Positions 17,007 to 25,150 are shown, counted from the first letter of the stretch. The stretch is 64,000 nucleotides of DNA from DATMER01 sp035556715 (GCA_035556715.1 DATMER010000063.1:1-64000), one strand, 5' to 3'. Made by a program: numbers and translations. Notes: generated from the letters alone by a model not told the origin.

Positions 17007-18047
17007 TCACCGCGCGCGGGACAGGATCCGCAGATCCACCACCTCCTCCACCTCCACATCCCGGGCCTGAACCAGCACCCGGATGTCCTCCCCCATTCCT
17101 TCCCCGTCAAGGAGCGCCATGGCCTCCTGGCGGGCTTCGGGGCCGGCTTCCTGGAGGTCTTCGAAAAGGCCGCAGGCGGTGAGCCAAAGAGCCTGGCGGG
17201 TGAAGGCCACCGTCGTGAGCCCCGCCGCTTCTCCGGCTTGCCTCAAAGCCGTGAAGTCCACGTGGGCCGTGAGGTCCTGCTCTCCAACCAGCACGAACGG
17301 GTTGCGGTGGACCCGCTGGCGGGAGTAGCAGGCCAGAGTCCCATGCTGGCGGATGCGGACGTCCAGGAGGCGCTCGCGCTCGAAGCCGTAATCGCAGGTG
17401 ACGAGGAGCCCGCGATCCAGACGGCGGGCCAATTCAGAGTAGAGCGGGACCCAGCCCGGGGCGAGGTCGGCGATCTGCCCAGACTGGAGGATGCTGTCCC
17501 CCAAAAGCTCCGGAAGCGCTGGGTCGGACAGTTCCCCCTCGCGCCAGGTGAAGCTGCCCTCGCCGTCCAGATCCACCCACAGCTCCCCCACTCCGCCCTC
17601 TCGCCCGATCAGGCGGTGGACCGGCAGGGCGTCGAACAGCTCATAGGAGAAGATCAGCCCCTCGACTGCTCCGATCTCCTCCAGCCGTTCCCGCCTCTCG
17701 ACACCAGCCGGGACGACCCGGGCGATCCGGTCCCAGGCGAGGATTCTGCGCTCTCCATCCAGAGAGGCTGCGTTCCCCAGGTGAACTCCGGTCCCGTACC
17801 CCGCCTCGAAGAGATCGGCCGGACGGCCAAGCGCCCGATCCAGCCGATGGAGCAGCCTCGCGGTGGCCCGCCCGAAGAGCGGAGAGAAGGAGGAGCCGGT
17901 CACGAAGTCGCCCTCCTCTCCGATGGGAAGGTCCTCGCGCCGGTAGTACCCGCCCTCGCCATAGAGGGCCTCTTCCATGAAAGCCGCGAAGGGGATCGGG
18001 CCTTCGGCACGGATACGGTCGCGGAGGCGGGCGGCGGGAGTGCTCAA
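17007..18047 (-). CDS. midA: MidA/NDUFAF7 family SAM-dependent methyltransferase (COG1565)
   Basis: 346 aa from a TTG start (18045-18047). The open frame continues upstream, but ATG starts there would overlap the divergent plus-strand gene, and no ribosome binding site supports any of them. Diagnostic features: IPFAAFMEEALYGEGGYYRRE and GDFVTGSSFSPLFGRATAR near the N-terminus, the SAM loop LFEAGYGTGVHLG, and SYELFDALPVHRL. In eukaryotes NDUFAF7 methylates an arginine of the complex I 49-kDa subunit (the NuoD homologue) and is needed for assembly. The bacterial role is not established, but the gene lies in the same 10-kb region as nuoD. The family call is firm, the start uncertain. Confidence 0.85.
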   Translation of the reverse strand: MSTPAARLRDRIRAEGPIPFAAFMEEALYGEGGYYRREDLPIGEEGDFVTGSSFSPLFGRATARLLHRLDRALGRPADLFEAGYGTGVHLGNAASLDGERRILAWDRIARVVPAGVERRERLEEIGAVEGLIFSYELFDALPVHRLIGREGGVGELWVDLDGEGSFTWREGELSDPALPELLGDSILQSGQIADLAPGWVPLYSELARRLDRGLLVTCDYGFERERLLDVRIRQHGTLACYSRQRVHRNPFVLVGEQDLTAHVDFTALRQAGEAAGLTTVAFTRQALWLTACGLFEDLQEAGPEARQEAMALLDGEGMGEDIRVLVQARDVEVEEVVDLRILSRAR

Positions 18048-18065
18048 TCGGGCAGATTCTATTAG

Positions 18066-18080
18066 GATGTCCAGGACATC
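18066..18080. promoter_or_regulatory. Perfect 15-bp palindrome in divergent promoter region
   Basis: GATGTCC-A-GGACATC, 7-1-7 with no mismatch, in the 49-bp gap between the divergent midA and exported-protein genes. It lies 17 nt before the plus-strand ATG. An operator for a dimeric regulator of one or both genes is the simplest reading. Confidence 0.45.
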
Positions 18081-18096
18081 TATGCAAGGAGAGGTC

Positions 18097-18963
18097 ATGA
18101 TCCTGAACAAGAGAACGATCACGCTGGTCCTGCTGCTGACTCTTGCCGTCTCTCCGGCGGTGGCCAAGGAGTTGGGACCGTTCAACATCACGCTCCGCTA
18201 CGCGCCGCAGGAGAGCACCGGCACCTCCGTGCCCACCCTCATGATGGGCATCTCGGACCTACCGGTGAAGATCTCCGTTTCGGATGGCCGCACCATCACC
18301 GATCCGGCGGTCATCGGCGACAGCACGGACGACGATGACCGGGTCTGGCCCATCCGCGCCGCCAACGACGTGGTGGCCTGGTCCAACGAGGTGCTGCTCA
18401 AGAACGCCGGGGAGTGGGGGATCCGCGCCGCGGAGGACGCCCCGCTCCGAATCGACGGCACGCTGCTCCGCTTCATGGCCAACGAGAGCAACAAGGCGGT
18501 AGGATCGATGTACACCGCCGACGTCCGGGTCGGCCTCCGGCTTCTGGACAACCAGGGCCGCCTCCTCTGGGAAGGCACCGCCGCGGGCGACGCCACGCGC
18601 TACGGCAAGAGCCGCAGCCAGGACAACGCCAACGAGGTGCTGAGCGACGCCATCAAGGAGGCCTATGCCACCGCGCTGGGCGATCCGGCCCTGCAGAACG
18701 CCTGGCTGGGCAAGAGCGGTCCCGTGGCAACCTCCTCGTCCGCCTCCTCCGCCCCGGCCACGCCGGGGGTGACACCCGACGAGATGCTGACCGAGTTGGT
18801 GAAGCTCAAGAAGCAGGGCTTCGACACGGGTCTCCTCGTGGACTTCGTCAACCAGAAGTCCCTTTCGAGCGGTCTGACGTCGGACGATATGGTGAAGTGG
18901 AAGAAGGAGGGGATATCTCAGGAGGTCATCCAGGCGGCGATGAAGCGCGCTCCGGGGGCGTGA
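18097..18963 (+). CDS. Exported protein of unknown function with C-terminal helical domain
   Basis: 288 aa from the ATG at 18097, supported by an AAGGAGAGG ribosome binding site. A longer open frame starts inside midA and is rejected. Signal peptide MILNKRTITLVLLLTLAVSPAVA. The mature N-terminal domain (about 160 aa) is beta/alpha and vaguely recalls YajG/ABC-auxiliary-lipoprotein folds (TADVRVGLRLLDNQGRLLWEG), without a lipobox. A Ser/Ala/Pro linker leads to a short helical C-terminal domain (LTSDDMVKWKKEGISQEVI). Probably periplasmic. I do not recognise the family. It is coupled by GTGA overlap to the GDPD gene downstream. Confidence 0.75.
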   Translation: MILNKRTITLVLLLTLAVSPAVAKELGPFNITLRYAPQESTGTSVPTLMMGISDLPVKISVSDGRTITDPAVIGDSTDDDDRVWPIRAANDVVAWSNEVLLKNAGEWGIRAAEDAPLRIDGTLLRFMANESNKAVGSMYTADVRVGLRLLDNQGRLLWEGTAAGDATRYGKSRSQDNANEVLSDAIKEAYATALGDPALQNAWLGKSGPVATSSSASSAPATPGVTPDEMLTELVKLKKQGFDTGLLVDFVNQKSLSSGLTSDDMVKWKKEGISQEVIQAAMKRAPGA

Positions 18964-19952
18964 GGACACCCCGCCCCATCGTCATCGCCCATCGCGGCGC
19001 CAGCGGGTACCGGCCGGAGCACACGCTCGCAGCCTATGAGCTGGCCATCGAGATGGGCGCGGACTTCATCGAGCCGGACCTCGTCATCACCGGCAACGAG
19101 GTCCTCATCGCGCGCCATGAGAACGACATCTCAGGGACCACGGACGTCATCGACCATCCCGAGCTCCGGAACCGGCGCAGGACGAAGTGGATCGACGGAC
19201 GGGAGGTCACGGGCTGGTTCAGCGAGGACTTCACCCTCGCCGAGATCAAGACCCTCCGCGCTCGCGAACGCCTCGAATTCCGCGACCGCAGCTTCAACGG
19301 CAGGTTCGAGGTCCCGACTTTCCAGGAGATCCTCGACCTCGCCCGGCGGAAGAGCGCGGAGACCGGTAGGACGATCGGCGTCTATCCCGAGACCAAGCTC
19401 CCGTCCTACTTCCGGGGGCTCGGTCTTCCTTTGGAAGAGCCCATGGTCGAGGCGCTCCACGCCGCGGGCTACCGGGGCCGGGATGCTGCCGTCTTCCTCC
19501 AGTCCTTCGAGACGGGCAACCTCAGACTCCTGAAGACGATGACCGACCTCCCCCTCGTCCAGCTCCTGAACGATGGGGGGCAGCCCTGGGACCTGCGCGC
19601 AGCCGGCGATCACCGCACGTATCTCAATCTGGCCACCCCGGATGGCCTCGCGGAGATCGCGACCTATGCCGACGGCATCGGACCCAACAAGCGGCTGATC
19701 GTCCCCGCCGATCCGGACGGACGCCTGCGTCCTCCCACATCCCTGGTGGACGACGCCCACCGCGCTAGGCTGCTGGTCCACCCCTGGACCTTCCGCAGCG
19801 ACCCGGCCTTCCTCTCTCCCGACTATGAGGGCGACGCGGTCCGGGAGTATGAACAGTTCCTGGAGCTCGGCGTGGATGGGCTGTTCAGCGACTTCCCGGA
19901 CCTGGCGCGAGAGAAGGTGGAAGCAAGACAACTCGTGAGGAGATCCCTATGA
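18960..19952 (+). CDS. Glycerophosphodiester phosphodiesterase family protein
   Basis: 330 aa from a GTG (18960-18962) overlapping the previous stop as GTGA. The TIM-barrel GDPD signature is complete: IAHRGASGYRPEHTLAAYE with catalytic His11, metal ligands E38 and D40 in DFIEPDLV, and second His53 in IARHENDISGTTD. The VYPETKLPSYF segment gives a further acidic ligand. The size and the insertion after the HENDISGT motif resemble GlpQ-type enzymes, which cleave glycerophosphodiesters to sn-glycerol-3-phosphate and an alcohol. No signal peptide is visible, so it is probably cytoplasmic unless the start is wrong. Family call secure, substrate inferred. Confidence 0.88.
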   Translation: MRTPRPIVIAHRGASGYRPEHTLAAYELAIEMGADFIEPDLVITGNEVLIARHENDISGTTDVIDHPELRNRRRTKWIDGREVTGWFSEDFTLAEIKTLRARERLEFRDRSFNGRFEVPTFQEILDLARRKSAETGRTIGVYPETKLPSYFRGLGLPLEEPMVEALHAAGYRGRDAAVFLQSFETGNLRLLKTMTDLPLVQLLNDGGQPWDLRAAGDHRTYLNLATPDGLAEIATYADGIGPNKRLIVPADPDGRLRPPTSLVDDAHRARLLVHPWTFRSDPAFLSPDYEGDAVREYEQFLELGVDGLFSDFPDLAREKVEARQLVRRSL

Positions 19953-20035
19953 ATGTCATCAATCCTTCCAGTATCTCCGCCAAGCCGGCCGACTGGCTCG
20001 AGACGGTTTCGGACGAGCAGTACCGGGGACGGTAG
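19949..20035 (+). CDS. 28-codon ORF coupled to the GDPD gene; possible truncated gene
   Basis: ATG overlaps the GDPD stop (ATGA) and is preceded at 6 nt by a good AGGAG. The ORF encodes MNVINPSSIS... and ends with TAG at 20033-20035, one base before the palindrome array begins. Two readings are possible: a real small peptide, or the 5' remnant of a longer third gene whose body was replaced or displaced by the repeat array. No known family recognised. Confidence 0.35.
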   Translation: MNVINPSSISAKPADWLETVSDEQYRGR

Positions 20036-20036
20036 G

Positions 20037-20389
20037 CGGGAAAGCTTCTTTCCCGATGTCCGAGACGATCTCCGAGCTCGGGAAAGCTCCTTTCCCGACA
20101 CCCGAAACGATCCCCGGCGGCGGGAAAGCTCCTTCCCCGCGTCTGAAACGATTCCCGGCCTCGGGAAAGCCTCTTTCCCGGCGCCTGAAATGATTCGGAA
20201 GCGTTCAGAATGATTCGCGGCCTCGGGAAAATCATTTTCCCGACCGGGAAAGTCGCTTTCCCGACAACGGGAATGATCTGCGAGGGCGGGAAAGTCGCTT
20301 TCCCGACGGCCGGAACGATTCACGAGGGAGGGAAAGTCATTTTCCCGGCCCTTGGAATGATTTCCGGAGGCGGGAAAGCCTCTTTCCCA
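20037..20389. repeat. Tandem palindrome array, 42-bp (2 x 21) period, nine hairpins
   Basis: Nine copies of a short palindrome, consensus CGGGAAAG-NNN-CTTTCCCG, start at 20037, 20079, 20121, 20162, 20224, 20245, 20287, 20329 and 20371. Spacing is 42 bp in most steps, 21 bp once and 62 bp once. Loop triplets vary (CTT, CTC, CCT, TCA, TCG) while the arms pair. Between the strong hairpins, a weaker one of the form GGAA-YGA-TTYC recurs, making the basic unit 21 nt. The array fills the gap between the GDPD block and hldA. Because 42 is a multiple of three, all frames stay open, but nothing indicates a coding role. Confidence 0.9.
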
Positions 20390-20418
20390 CCTCGGTGGAC
20401 GGGATAGACTCCCCCGCG

Positions 20419-21471
20419 ATGACCTCTCCTCCGTCCCCGACGACCGGGCGCCTGACCGGATTGATCGAGGCCATGGCCGGACAGCCGATCGTGATGCTCG
20501 TCGACCTCGTGGCCGACCTCTTCATCACCGGGACCCCGAAGCGGATCAGCCGGGAGGCCCCCGTGCTCATCCTGTCCTACCAGGGGGAGAGGCTGATCCC
20601 GGGCGGCGGGGCCAATGCCGTGGCCAACGTGGCCGCGCTCGGGGGACGGCCGATTCCCCTCGGGATCGTGGGGGACGACGCCAGCGGCCGCGGCCTCCTC
20701 GATGCCTTCCGCGAGCGCGGGATCTCCACCCAGGGAGTCCTGGTCCGGCCCGGATACCGCACGCCCACCAAGGTGCGCATCCTGGGCGGCGGCAAGCACT
20801 CGATCAAGCAGCAGATCGTCCGCTACGACATCGAGGAGACCCTGGAGCTGACGGCGGAGGAGCGCGACCGCTTCTCCGAAGCCTTGCGGGAGAGGGAGGC
20901 GCGGGTGGCGATCCTCTCCGACTACGGATACGGCACGGTCGAGCCGGGGCTGCTCTCGCGGATGCGCGAGGCCCTCGGTCCCGAGGCGACCCTGGTGTGC
21001 GACAGCCGCTTCCGCCTGGGCGACTTCCGCGGGCTGGACGGGGCGACCCCGAACGAGGAGGAGGCCGAGGCGCTCCTCGGCGCCACGATCGACGACGACC
21101 CGGCCAGGTTGGAAGAGGGGGGCAGGACCCTGCTGGAGCGCCTCGGGGCGCGCTTCCTCCTTGTCACCCGGGGGAGCCGCGGGATGAGCCTGTTCGAGAC
21201 CGATGTCGATCAGATACGGGCGGCGCACCTGCCCGTCCACGGCACCGACCAGGTGGCGGACGTGACCGGGGCGGGGGACACGGTCATCGGCACCTTCGCC
21301 CTGGCTCTCGCGGCCGGGGCCAAGCCGATCGAAGCCGCCCTGCTCGCCAACTACGCCGGCGGGGTCGTGGTCATGAAGATGGGGACGGCCACGCTCACCC
21401 GCGAGGAGCTACGGCACGCGGTGGAGAGCGACCGGCATCCCCTGGAGGAGCTGCGGTGGGCGAGGTCCTGA
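20419..21471 (+). CDS. hldA: D-glycero-beta-D-manno-heptose-7-phosphate kinase (PfkB/RfaE domain I)
   Basis: 350 aa from the ATG at 20419; a GTG at 20395 would add eight residues. Phosphorylates heptose-7-phosphate to the 1,7-bisphosphate in ADP-heptose synthesis for the LPS inner core. PfkB-fold signatures: GGGANAVANVAALGG in the N-terminal half and DVTGAGDTVIGTFALALAAG near the C-terminus, with the catalytic Asp in GAGD. RfaE-type context includes VRYDIEE and TPNEEEAEALLG. In many bacteria this domain is fused to the adenylyltransferase as HldE; here it is separate and overlaps hldC by 16 bp. No clear ribosome binding site; the palindrome array lies directly upstream. Confidence 0.9.
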   Translation: MTSPPSPTTGRLTGLIEAMAGQPIVMLVDLVADLFITGTPKRISREAPVLILSYQGERLIPGGGANAVANVAALGGRPIPLGIVGDDASGRGLLDAFRERGISTQGVLVRPGYRTPTKVRILGGGKHSIKQQIVRYDIEETLELTAEERDRFSEALREREARVAILSDYGYGTVEPGLLSRMREALGPEATLVCDSRFRLGDFRGLDGATPNEEEAEALLGATIDDDPARLEEGGRTLLERLGARFLLVTRGSRGMSLFETDVDQIRAAHLPVHGTDQVADVTGAGDTVIGTFALALAAGAKPIEAALLANYAGGVVVMKMGTATLTREELRHAVESDRHPLEELRWARS

Positions 21472-21941
21472 CACTCGACGCGCTCCGCCAGCGGGTGCGC
21501 TCCCTCCAGGCCCACGGCAAGCGGATCGCCTTCGCGAACGGCCACTTCGACCTGCTTCACGTGGGCCATCTCCGCTACCTGCGGGCCGCCCGGGCCGAAG
21601 GGGACACCCTGATTGTAGCGATCAACGACGACGACTCGGTGGCGCGGCTCAAGGGGCCGGGCCGGCCGGTGGTGCCCGCGGCCGAGCGGGCCGAGCTGCT
21701 CGCGGCGCTGGAGCCGGTGGACTTCGTCGTGGTCTTCCAGGGAGACTCCCCCGCTTCCCTGCTCGAAGAGCTGCGGCCGGACGTCCACTGCAAGGGGACG
21801 GACTATGGCTCCCCGGAACGGGTGCCCGAGCACGAGGTGGTCCGCGCCTATGGCGGCCGCACCGCCCTGGTGGGAGACCCCAAGGACCACGCGACGTCGG
21901 ACATCCTCTCCAAGGTGAAGGCGTTGCCGGAGAAGGGGTGA
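21456..21941 (+). CDS. hldC: D-glycero-beta-D-manno-heptose 1-phosphate adenylyltransferase (RfaE domain II)
   Basis: 161 aa from GTG 21456, preceded at 5 nt by GGAGGAG. Transfers AMP to heptose-1-phosphate to give ADP-heptose. The cytidylyltransferase-like fold is clear: FANGHFDLLHVGHLRYLRAA with the HxGH motif, INDDDSVARLKGPGRPVVP, and C-terminal HATSDILSKVK. Length matches stand-alone HldC. It overlaps both neighbours (16 bp with hldA, 4 bp with the glycosyltransferase), so the three form one translational unit. Confidence 0.92.
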   Translation: MGEVLTLDALRQRVRSLQAHGKRIAFANGHFDLLHVGHLRYLRAARAEGDTLIVAINDDDSVARLKGPGRPVVPAAERAELLAALEPVDFVVVFQGDSPASLLEELRPDVHCKGTDYGSPERVPEHEVVRAYGGRTALVGDPKDHATSDILSKVKALPEKG

Positions 21942-22969
21942 GAATCCTCCTGATCCGCACCAGCGCCCTGGGCGACGTGGTGCACTGCCTGCCGGTGCTC
22001 ACGGCCCTGCGCCGCCATCTTCCCGAAGCGAAGATCGGATGGGTGGTGGAGGGGGCCATGGCGCCGGTGCTCGCCGGGCACCCCGACCTCGACGAGCTGC
22101 TCGTCGTCCGCCTCCGCGCCTGGCGGAAGAAGCCGTTCTCTCCCGAGACCCGGCGCGAGCTGGCGGCCTTCCGGGACGCCCTGGACCGCTTCGCGCCGGA
22201 CGTGACCCTGGACCTCATGGGCAACCACAAGGCGGGGGTCCTTTCGGCACTCACCCTCTGCGATCGCCGGATCGGCCCGGCCCGGGCCTGGCGGCGGGAG
22301 CCGTCGAGCGCGTTCTGGATCAGCGAGCCGGTAGAAATCCGGGGGACCCACGCTGTGGACCGAGCGCTCTCCCTGCTCGACGCCCTCGGCATCCCGCCAG
22401 AGCCTGCGGACTTCGGAGGGGAGAAGATCTTTCGCCCAGAGCCGGATCAACTGCCGGGCGGGCTGCCGGAAGAGCCCTACGTCCTCATCCATCCCGGCGC
22501 CGGGTGGGCCAACAAGCGCTACCCTCCGGAGCGCTGGGGCGAGGTGGCGCGGCGCCTTCGGGAGTCGATTGGGCTCCCGGCCTGGGTCCCTGTCGCCCCG
22601 GGCGAGGAGGGGCTGGCGGCCGAGATCGCGGCCACGAGCGGCAGGGCGGCCCGCACGGTGCCGGCGGACCTCCCGACCCTGGCGGCGCTGCTCCGGCGGG
22701 CGCGTCTCGTGATGGGGGGCGACTCCGGCCCCACCCATCTCGCCCATGCCCTCGGTACCCCGGTGCTGATGTTGATGGGGCCTACCGACCCGGAGCGGCA
22801 CGGACCCTACGGCGCACCGGAGCGCGCGATGTGGAAGCTCCTGCCCTGCAGCTTCTGCTACCGCCGCTTCGACGAGACCAAGGCCTGCCTGCTGGAGATC
22901 CCCGCGGACCGGGTCGCGGAGCGGGCGAATGAATTCTTGAAGATCTCTCCTTGTCCCCCTTTCTGCTAG
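21938..22969 (+). CDS. GT9 family heptosyltransferase (WaaC/WaaF-like)
   Basis: 343 aa from a GTG overlapping the hldC stop (GTGA). N-terminus VRILLIRTSALGDVVHCLPVL is the GT9 opening. The ADP-heptose site MGGDSGPTHLAHALGTPVL and the following MGPTDPERHGPYG are intact, as is VLIHPGAGWANKRYP. It adds heptose from ADP-heptose to the lipid A-Kdo core or to an existing heptose. The S-A-L-G-D opening is more WaaC-like, but I and II cannot be separated by eye. The gene order hldA-hldC-GT9 gives a compact route from heptose phosphate to LPS core. Confidence 0.88.
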   Translation: MRILLIRTSALGDVVHCLPVLTALRRHLPEAKIGWVVEGAMAPVLAGHPDLDELLVVRLRAWRKKPFSPETRRELAAFRDALDRFAPDVTLDLMGNHKAGVLSALTLCDRRIGPARAWRREPSSAFWISEPVEIRGTHAVDRALSLLDALGIPPEPADFGGEKIFRPEPDQLPGGLPEEPYVLIHPGAGWANKRYPPERWGEVARRLRESIGLPAWVPVAPGEEGLAAEIAATSGRAARTVPADLPTLAALLRRARLVMGGDSGPTHLAHALGTPVLMLMGPTDPERHGPYGAPERAMWKLLPCSFCYRRFDETKACLLEIPADRVAERANEFLKISPCPPFC

Positions 22970-23001
22970 ACTGCACCCCGTAGATCCGGACGAGGAGACG
23001 T

Positions 23002-24807
23002 ATGGCTGGACTCCGCCTGAGGGCGGGGCGAGCAGGAGATTTCATGGCACCACCACCGGAAGCAGCAGCCCGCAGACCGGCTGCCAGCAACGCCCCCGAC
23101 AAACTCGGAGAGCTCCTGATCCGGACCAACCGGATCAACCAGGCGCAGCTTCAGGAGGCCCTGGCCCTGCAGAAAGACCAGGGCGGCCGGCTTGGCACCA
23201 ACCTGATCAAGCTGGGGCATCTGACCGAGCGGCAGCTCGTCGATGCGCTGTCCGAGCAGTTCAAGGTCCCCTCCGTCGACCTGCACAACATGGACATCGA
23301 CGACGGGGTGATCAAGATCATCCCGGCGGACATCGCGCGCAAGTACACGATCTTCCCGGTCACCAAGGCGGGCGCCACGGTCACCGTGGCCATGATCGAT
23401 CCGACGAACGTGTTCGCGATGGACGACGTGAAGTTCATGACCGGCTACCGGGTGGAGCCGGTGGTGGCGTCCGAGACCGCGATCCGCGCGGCGATCGACA
23501 AGTATTACGGCTCGACGCACGCCATCGAGCTGAAGAAGGTCATGGAGGACCTCTCGGAGGAGTCGGGCAGCGACCTCGAGGTCCTGGATGAGGAGGAGGA
23601 CCTCGACCTCGCCACGCTAGAGGAGGAGTCCGAGCAGGCGCCGGTGGTCAAGCTGGTGAACCTGATCCTCACCGACGCCATCAAGCGCGGCGCGTCGGAC
23701 ATCCACATCGAGCCGTACGAGAAGGACTACCGGGTCCGCTACCGCATCGACGGCATCCTCTACGAGATGATGCGGCCGCCGCTCAAGCTCAAGGAGGCGA
23801 TCACCAGCCGCTGCAAGATCATGGCGAAGCTGGACATCGCGGAGAAGCGGCTGCCCCAGGACGGCCGCATCAAGATCAAGACGAAGATCTCCGGCAAGAC
23901 CAAGGACCTCGACTACCGCGTCTCGGTGCTGCCCACGCTGTTCGGCGAGAAGATCGTCATGCGCTTGCTCGACAAGGACAAGCTCATGCTCGACATGACC
24001 AAGCTGGGCTTCGAGGTGGAATCGCTGCGCAAGTTCGAGAGTGCCATCCTGCGGCCGTACGGCATGGTGCTGGTCACCGGCCCCACCGGCTCGGGCAAGA
24101 CGAACTCGCTCTACTCGGCGCTGCAGCGCATCAACACCCCGGAGGTCAACATCATGACCGCCGAGGACCCGGTGGAGTTCAACCTGTCCGGGATCAACCA
24201 GGTGCAGATGCGCGAGAACATCGGCCTCAACTTCGCGGCCTCGCTGCGCTCGTTCCTGCGCCAGGACCCCAACATCATCCTGGTGGGCGAGATCCGCGAC
24301 TTCGAGACCGCCGAGGTGGCGATCAAGGCCGCCATGACCGGCCACCTCGTGCTCTCCACGCTGCACACGAACGACGCGCCGTCCACGATCAACCGCATGA
24401 TGAACATGGGCATCGAGCCCTTCCTGGTGGCCACCTCGGTGCACCTGATCGTGGCGCAGCGGCTGGTCCGCCGCATCTGCACGTTCTGCAAGGAACCGTT
24501 GGAAGTGCCCCCCGCGGCCCTGATCAGCGCCGGCTTCTCGGAGCACGAGTCGCGCACCCTGAAGCTCTTCAAGGGGCGCGGCTGCGACCGCTGCAGCAAC
24601 ACCGGCTACAAGGGGCGCGTCGGCCTCTACGAGGTGCTGGAGGTCGAGGACGAGATGCGGGAGATGATCCTCTCCGGAGCCAGCTCCTTCGAGCTGCGCC
24701 AGAAGGCAGTCCAGAACGGCATGATGACCCTGCGCATGAGCGGGCTGCAGAAGATCCGCGACGGCGTCACGACCCTCGAAGAGGTCGTGCGCGAAACCGT
24801 TCTCTGA
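23002..24807 (+). CDS. pilB: Type IV pilus assembly ATPase PilB (GspE family)
   Basis: 601 aa hexameric cytoplasmic ATPase that drives pilus extension. An N-terminal MshEN/GspE-N domain (LGELLIRTNRINQAQL...) is followed by an acidic linker around 180-212 (LDEEEDLDLATLEEE). The ATPase core has Walker A GPTGSGKT at 360-367, Walker B/Asp box DPNIILVGEIRD at about 422-433 and His box GHLVLSTLHTND at 447-458. A tetracysteine zinc motif (CTFC at 493-496, CDRC at 528-531) follows. Two starts have ribosome sites: ATG 23002 (GAGGAG) and ATG 23044 (AGGAG, 6 nt); the second would remove 14 atypical residues. Other pil genes are not in the window. Confidence 0.93.
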   Translation: MAGLRLRAGRAGDFMAPPPEAAARRPAASNAPDKLGELLIRTNRINQAQLQEALALQKDQGGRLGTNLIKLGHLTERQLVDALSEQFKVPSVDLHNMDIDDGVIKIIPADIARKYTIFPVTKAGATVTVAMIDPTNVFAMDDVKFMTGYRVEPVVASETAIRAAIDKYYGSTHAIELKKVMEDLSEESGSDLEVLDEEEDLDLATLEEESEQAPVVKLVNLILTDAIKRGASDIHIEPYEKDYRVRYRIDGILYEMMRPPLKLKEAITSRCKIMAKLDIAEKRLPQDGRIKIKTKISGKTKDLDYRVSVLPTLFGEKIVMRLLDKDKLMLDMTKLGFEVESLRKFESAILRPYGMVLVTGPTGSGKTNSLYSALQRINTPEVNIMTAEDPVEFNLSGINQVQMRENIGLNFAASLRSFLRQDPNIILVGEIRDFETAEVAIKAAMTGHLVLSTLHTNDAPSTINRMMNMGIEPFLVATSVHLIVAQRLVRRICTFCKEPLEVPPAALISAGFSEHESRTLKLFKGRGCDRCSNTGYKGRVGLYEVLEVEDEMREMILSGASSFELRQKAVQNGMMTLRMSGLQKIRDGVTTLEEVVRETVL

Positions 24808-24829
24808 GCTGATTCGTGGAAGGTCCGAA

Positions 24830-24855
24830 GGCCGCCGGCGGTCCCGCCGGTGGTC
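24830..24855. terminator. Bidirectional terminator candidate between convergent genes
   Basis: Strong hairpin: arms 24830-24840 and 24845-24855 pair over 11 bp (two G-U pairs in the plus-strand RNA) around a 4-nt loop. It lies 22 nt after the pilB stop and 19 nt from the convergent minus-strand gene. The following sequence is only modestly T-rich. Confidence 0.5.
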
Positions 24856-24874
24856 TCTCTTGGTCTGAAGTCCT

Positions 24875-25084
24875 TTATCTGAGGTTGGACGGCGGGATGT
24901 TCGTACCGCCGGGCGGCCGGGGTGCCTGGGTCCTCTTGACCGCGCTCAGGATGCCGATGCCGATCAGACAGATGACTCCCACCGCGATCCACATGGGATC
25001 TGCGCCAAGCAGATGAGCCCCGATGGCCAGCCCGATGATCAGGATGATGAAGCCGGCCAGGTACATTCCGAATGAAGATGACAT
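24875..25084 (-). CDS. Small two-helix membrane protein, unknown function
   Basis: 69 aa with two hydrophobic helices (GMYLAGFIILIIGLAIGAHLL and MWIAVGVICLIGIGILSA) and a proline-rich cytoplasmic tail. A good GGAGGAT ribosome site lies 7 nt before the ATG. No family recognised; such proteins are commonly annotated as hypothetical. It is 66 bp downstream of the M20 peptidase on the same strand and may end the long minus-strand transcript. Confidence 0.7.
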   Translation of the reverse strand: MSSSFGMYLAGFIILIIGLAIGAHLLGADPMWIAVGVICLIGIGILSAVKRTQAPRPPGGTNIPPSNLR

Positions 25085-25150
25085 GGTCCTATCCTCCGTG
25101 CTGCCCGCTTCGGGCGGGCATGCCCTGGAGGATTCAAAAGCCGGGCCAAC

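Noticed and set aside
17977..18096. Upstream start for the exported protein at 18097
   Set aside because: It would overlap midA and bury the signal peptide and ribosome binding site; the ATG at 18097 has AAGGAGAGG in front.
20037..20389. CRISPR array
   Set aside because: Repeats are short perfect palindromes and the 23-bp intervals are themselves similar to each other, so there are no unique spacers; no cas gene is in the window.
19953..20407. Protein-coding repeats across the palindrome array
   Set aside because: Frames stay open only because 42 is a multiple of three. There is no ribosome site for a long ORF, the reading frame is not kept at the 62-bp and 41-bp steps, and both strands look equally open.
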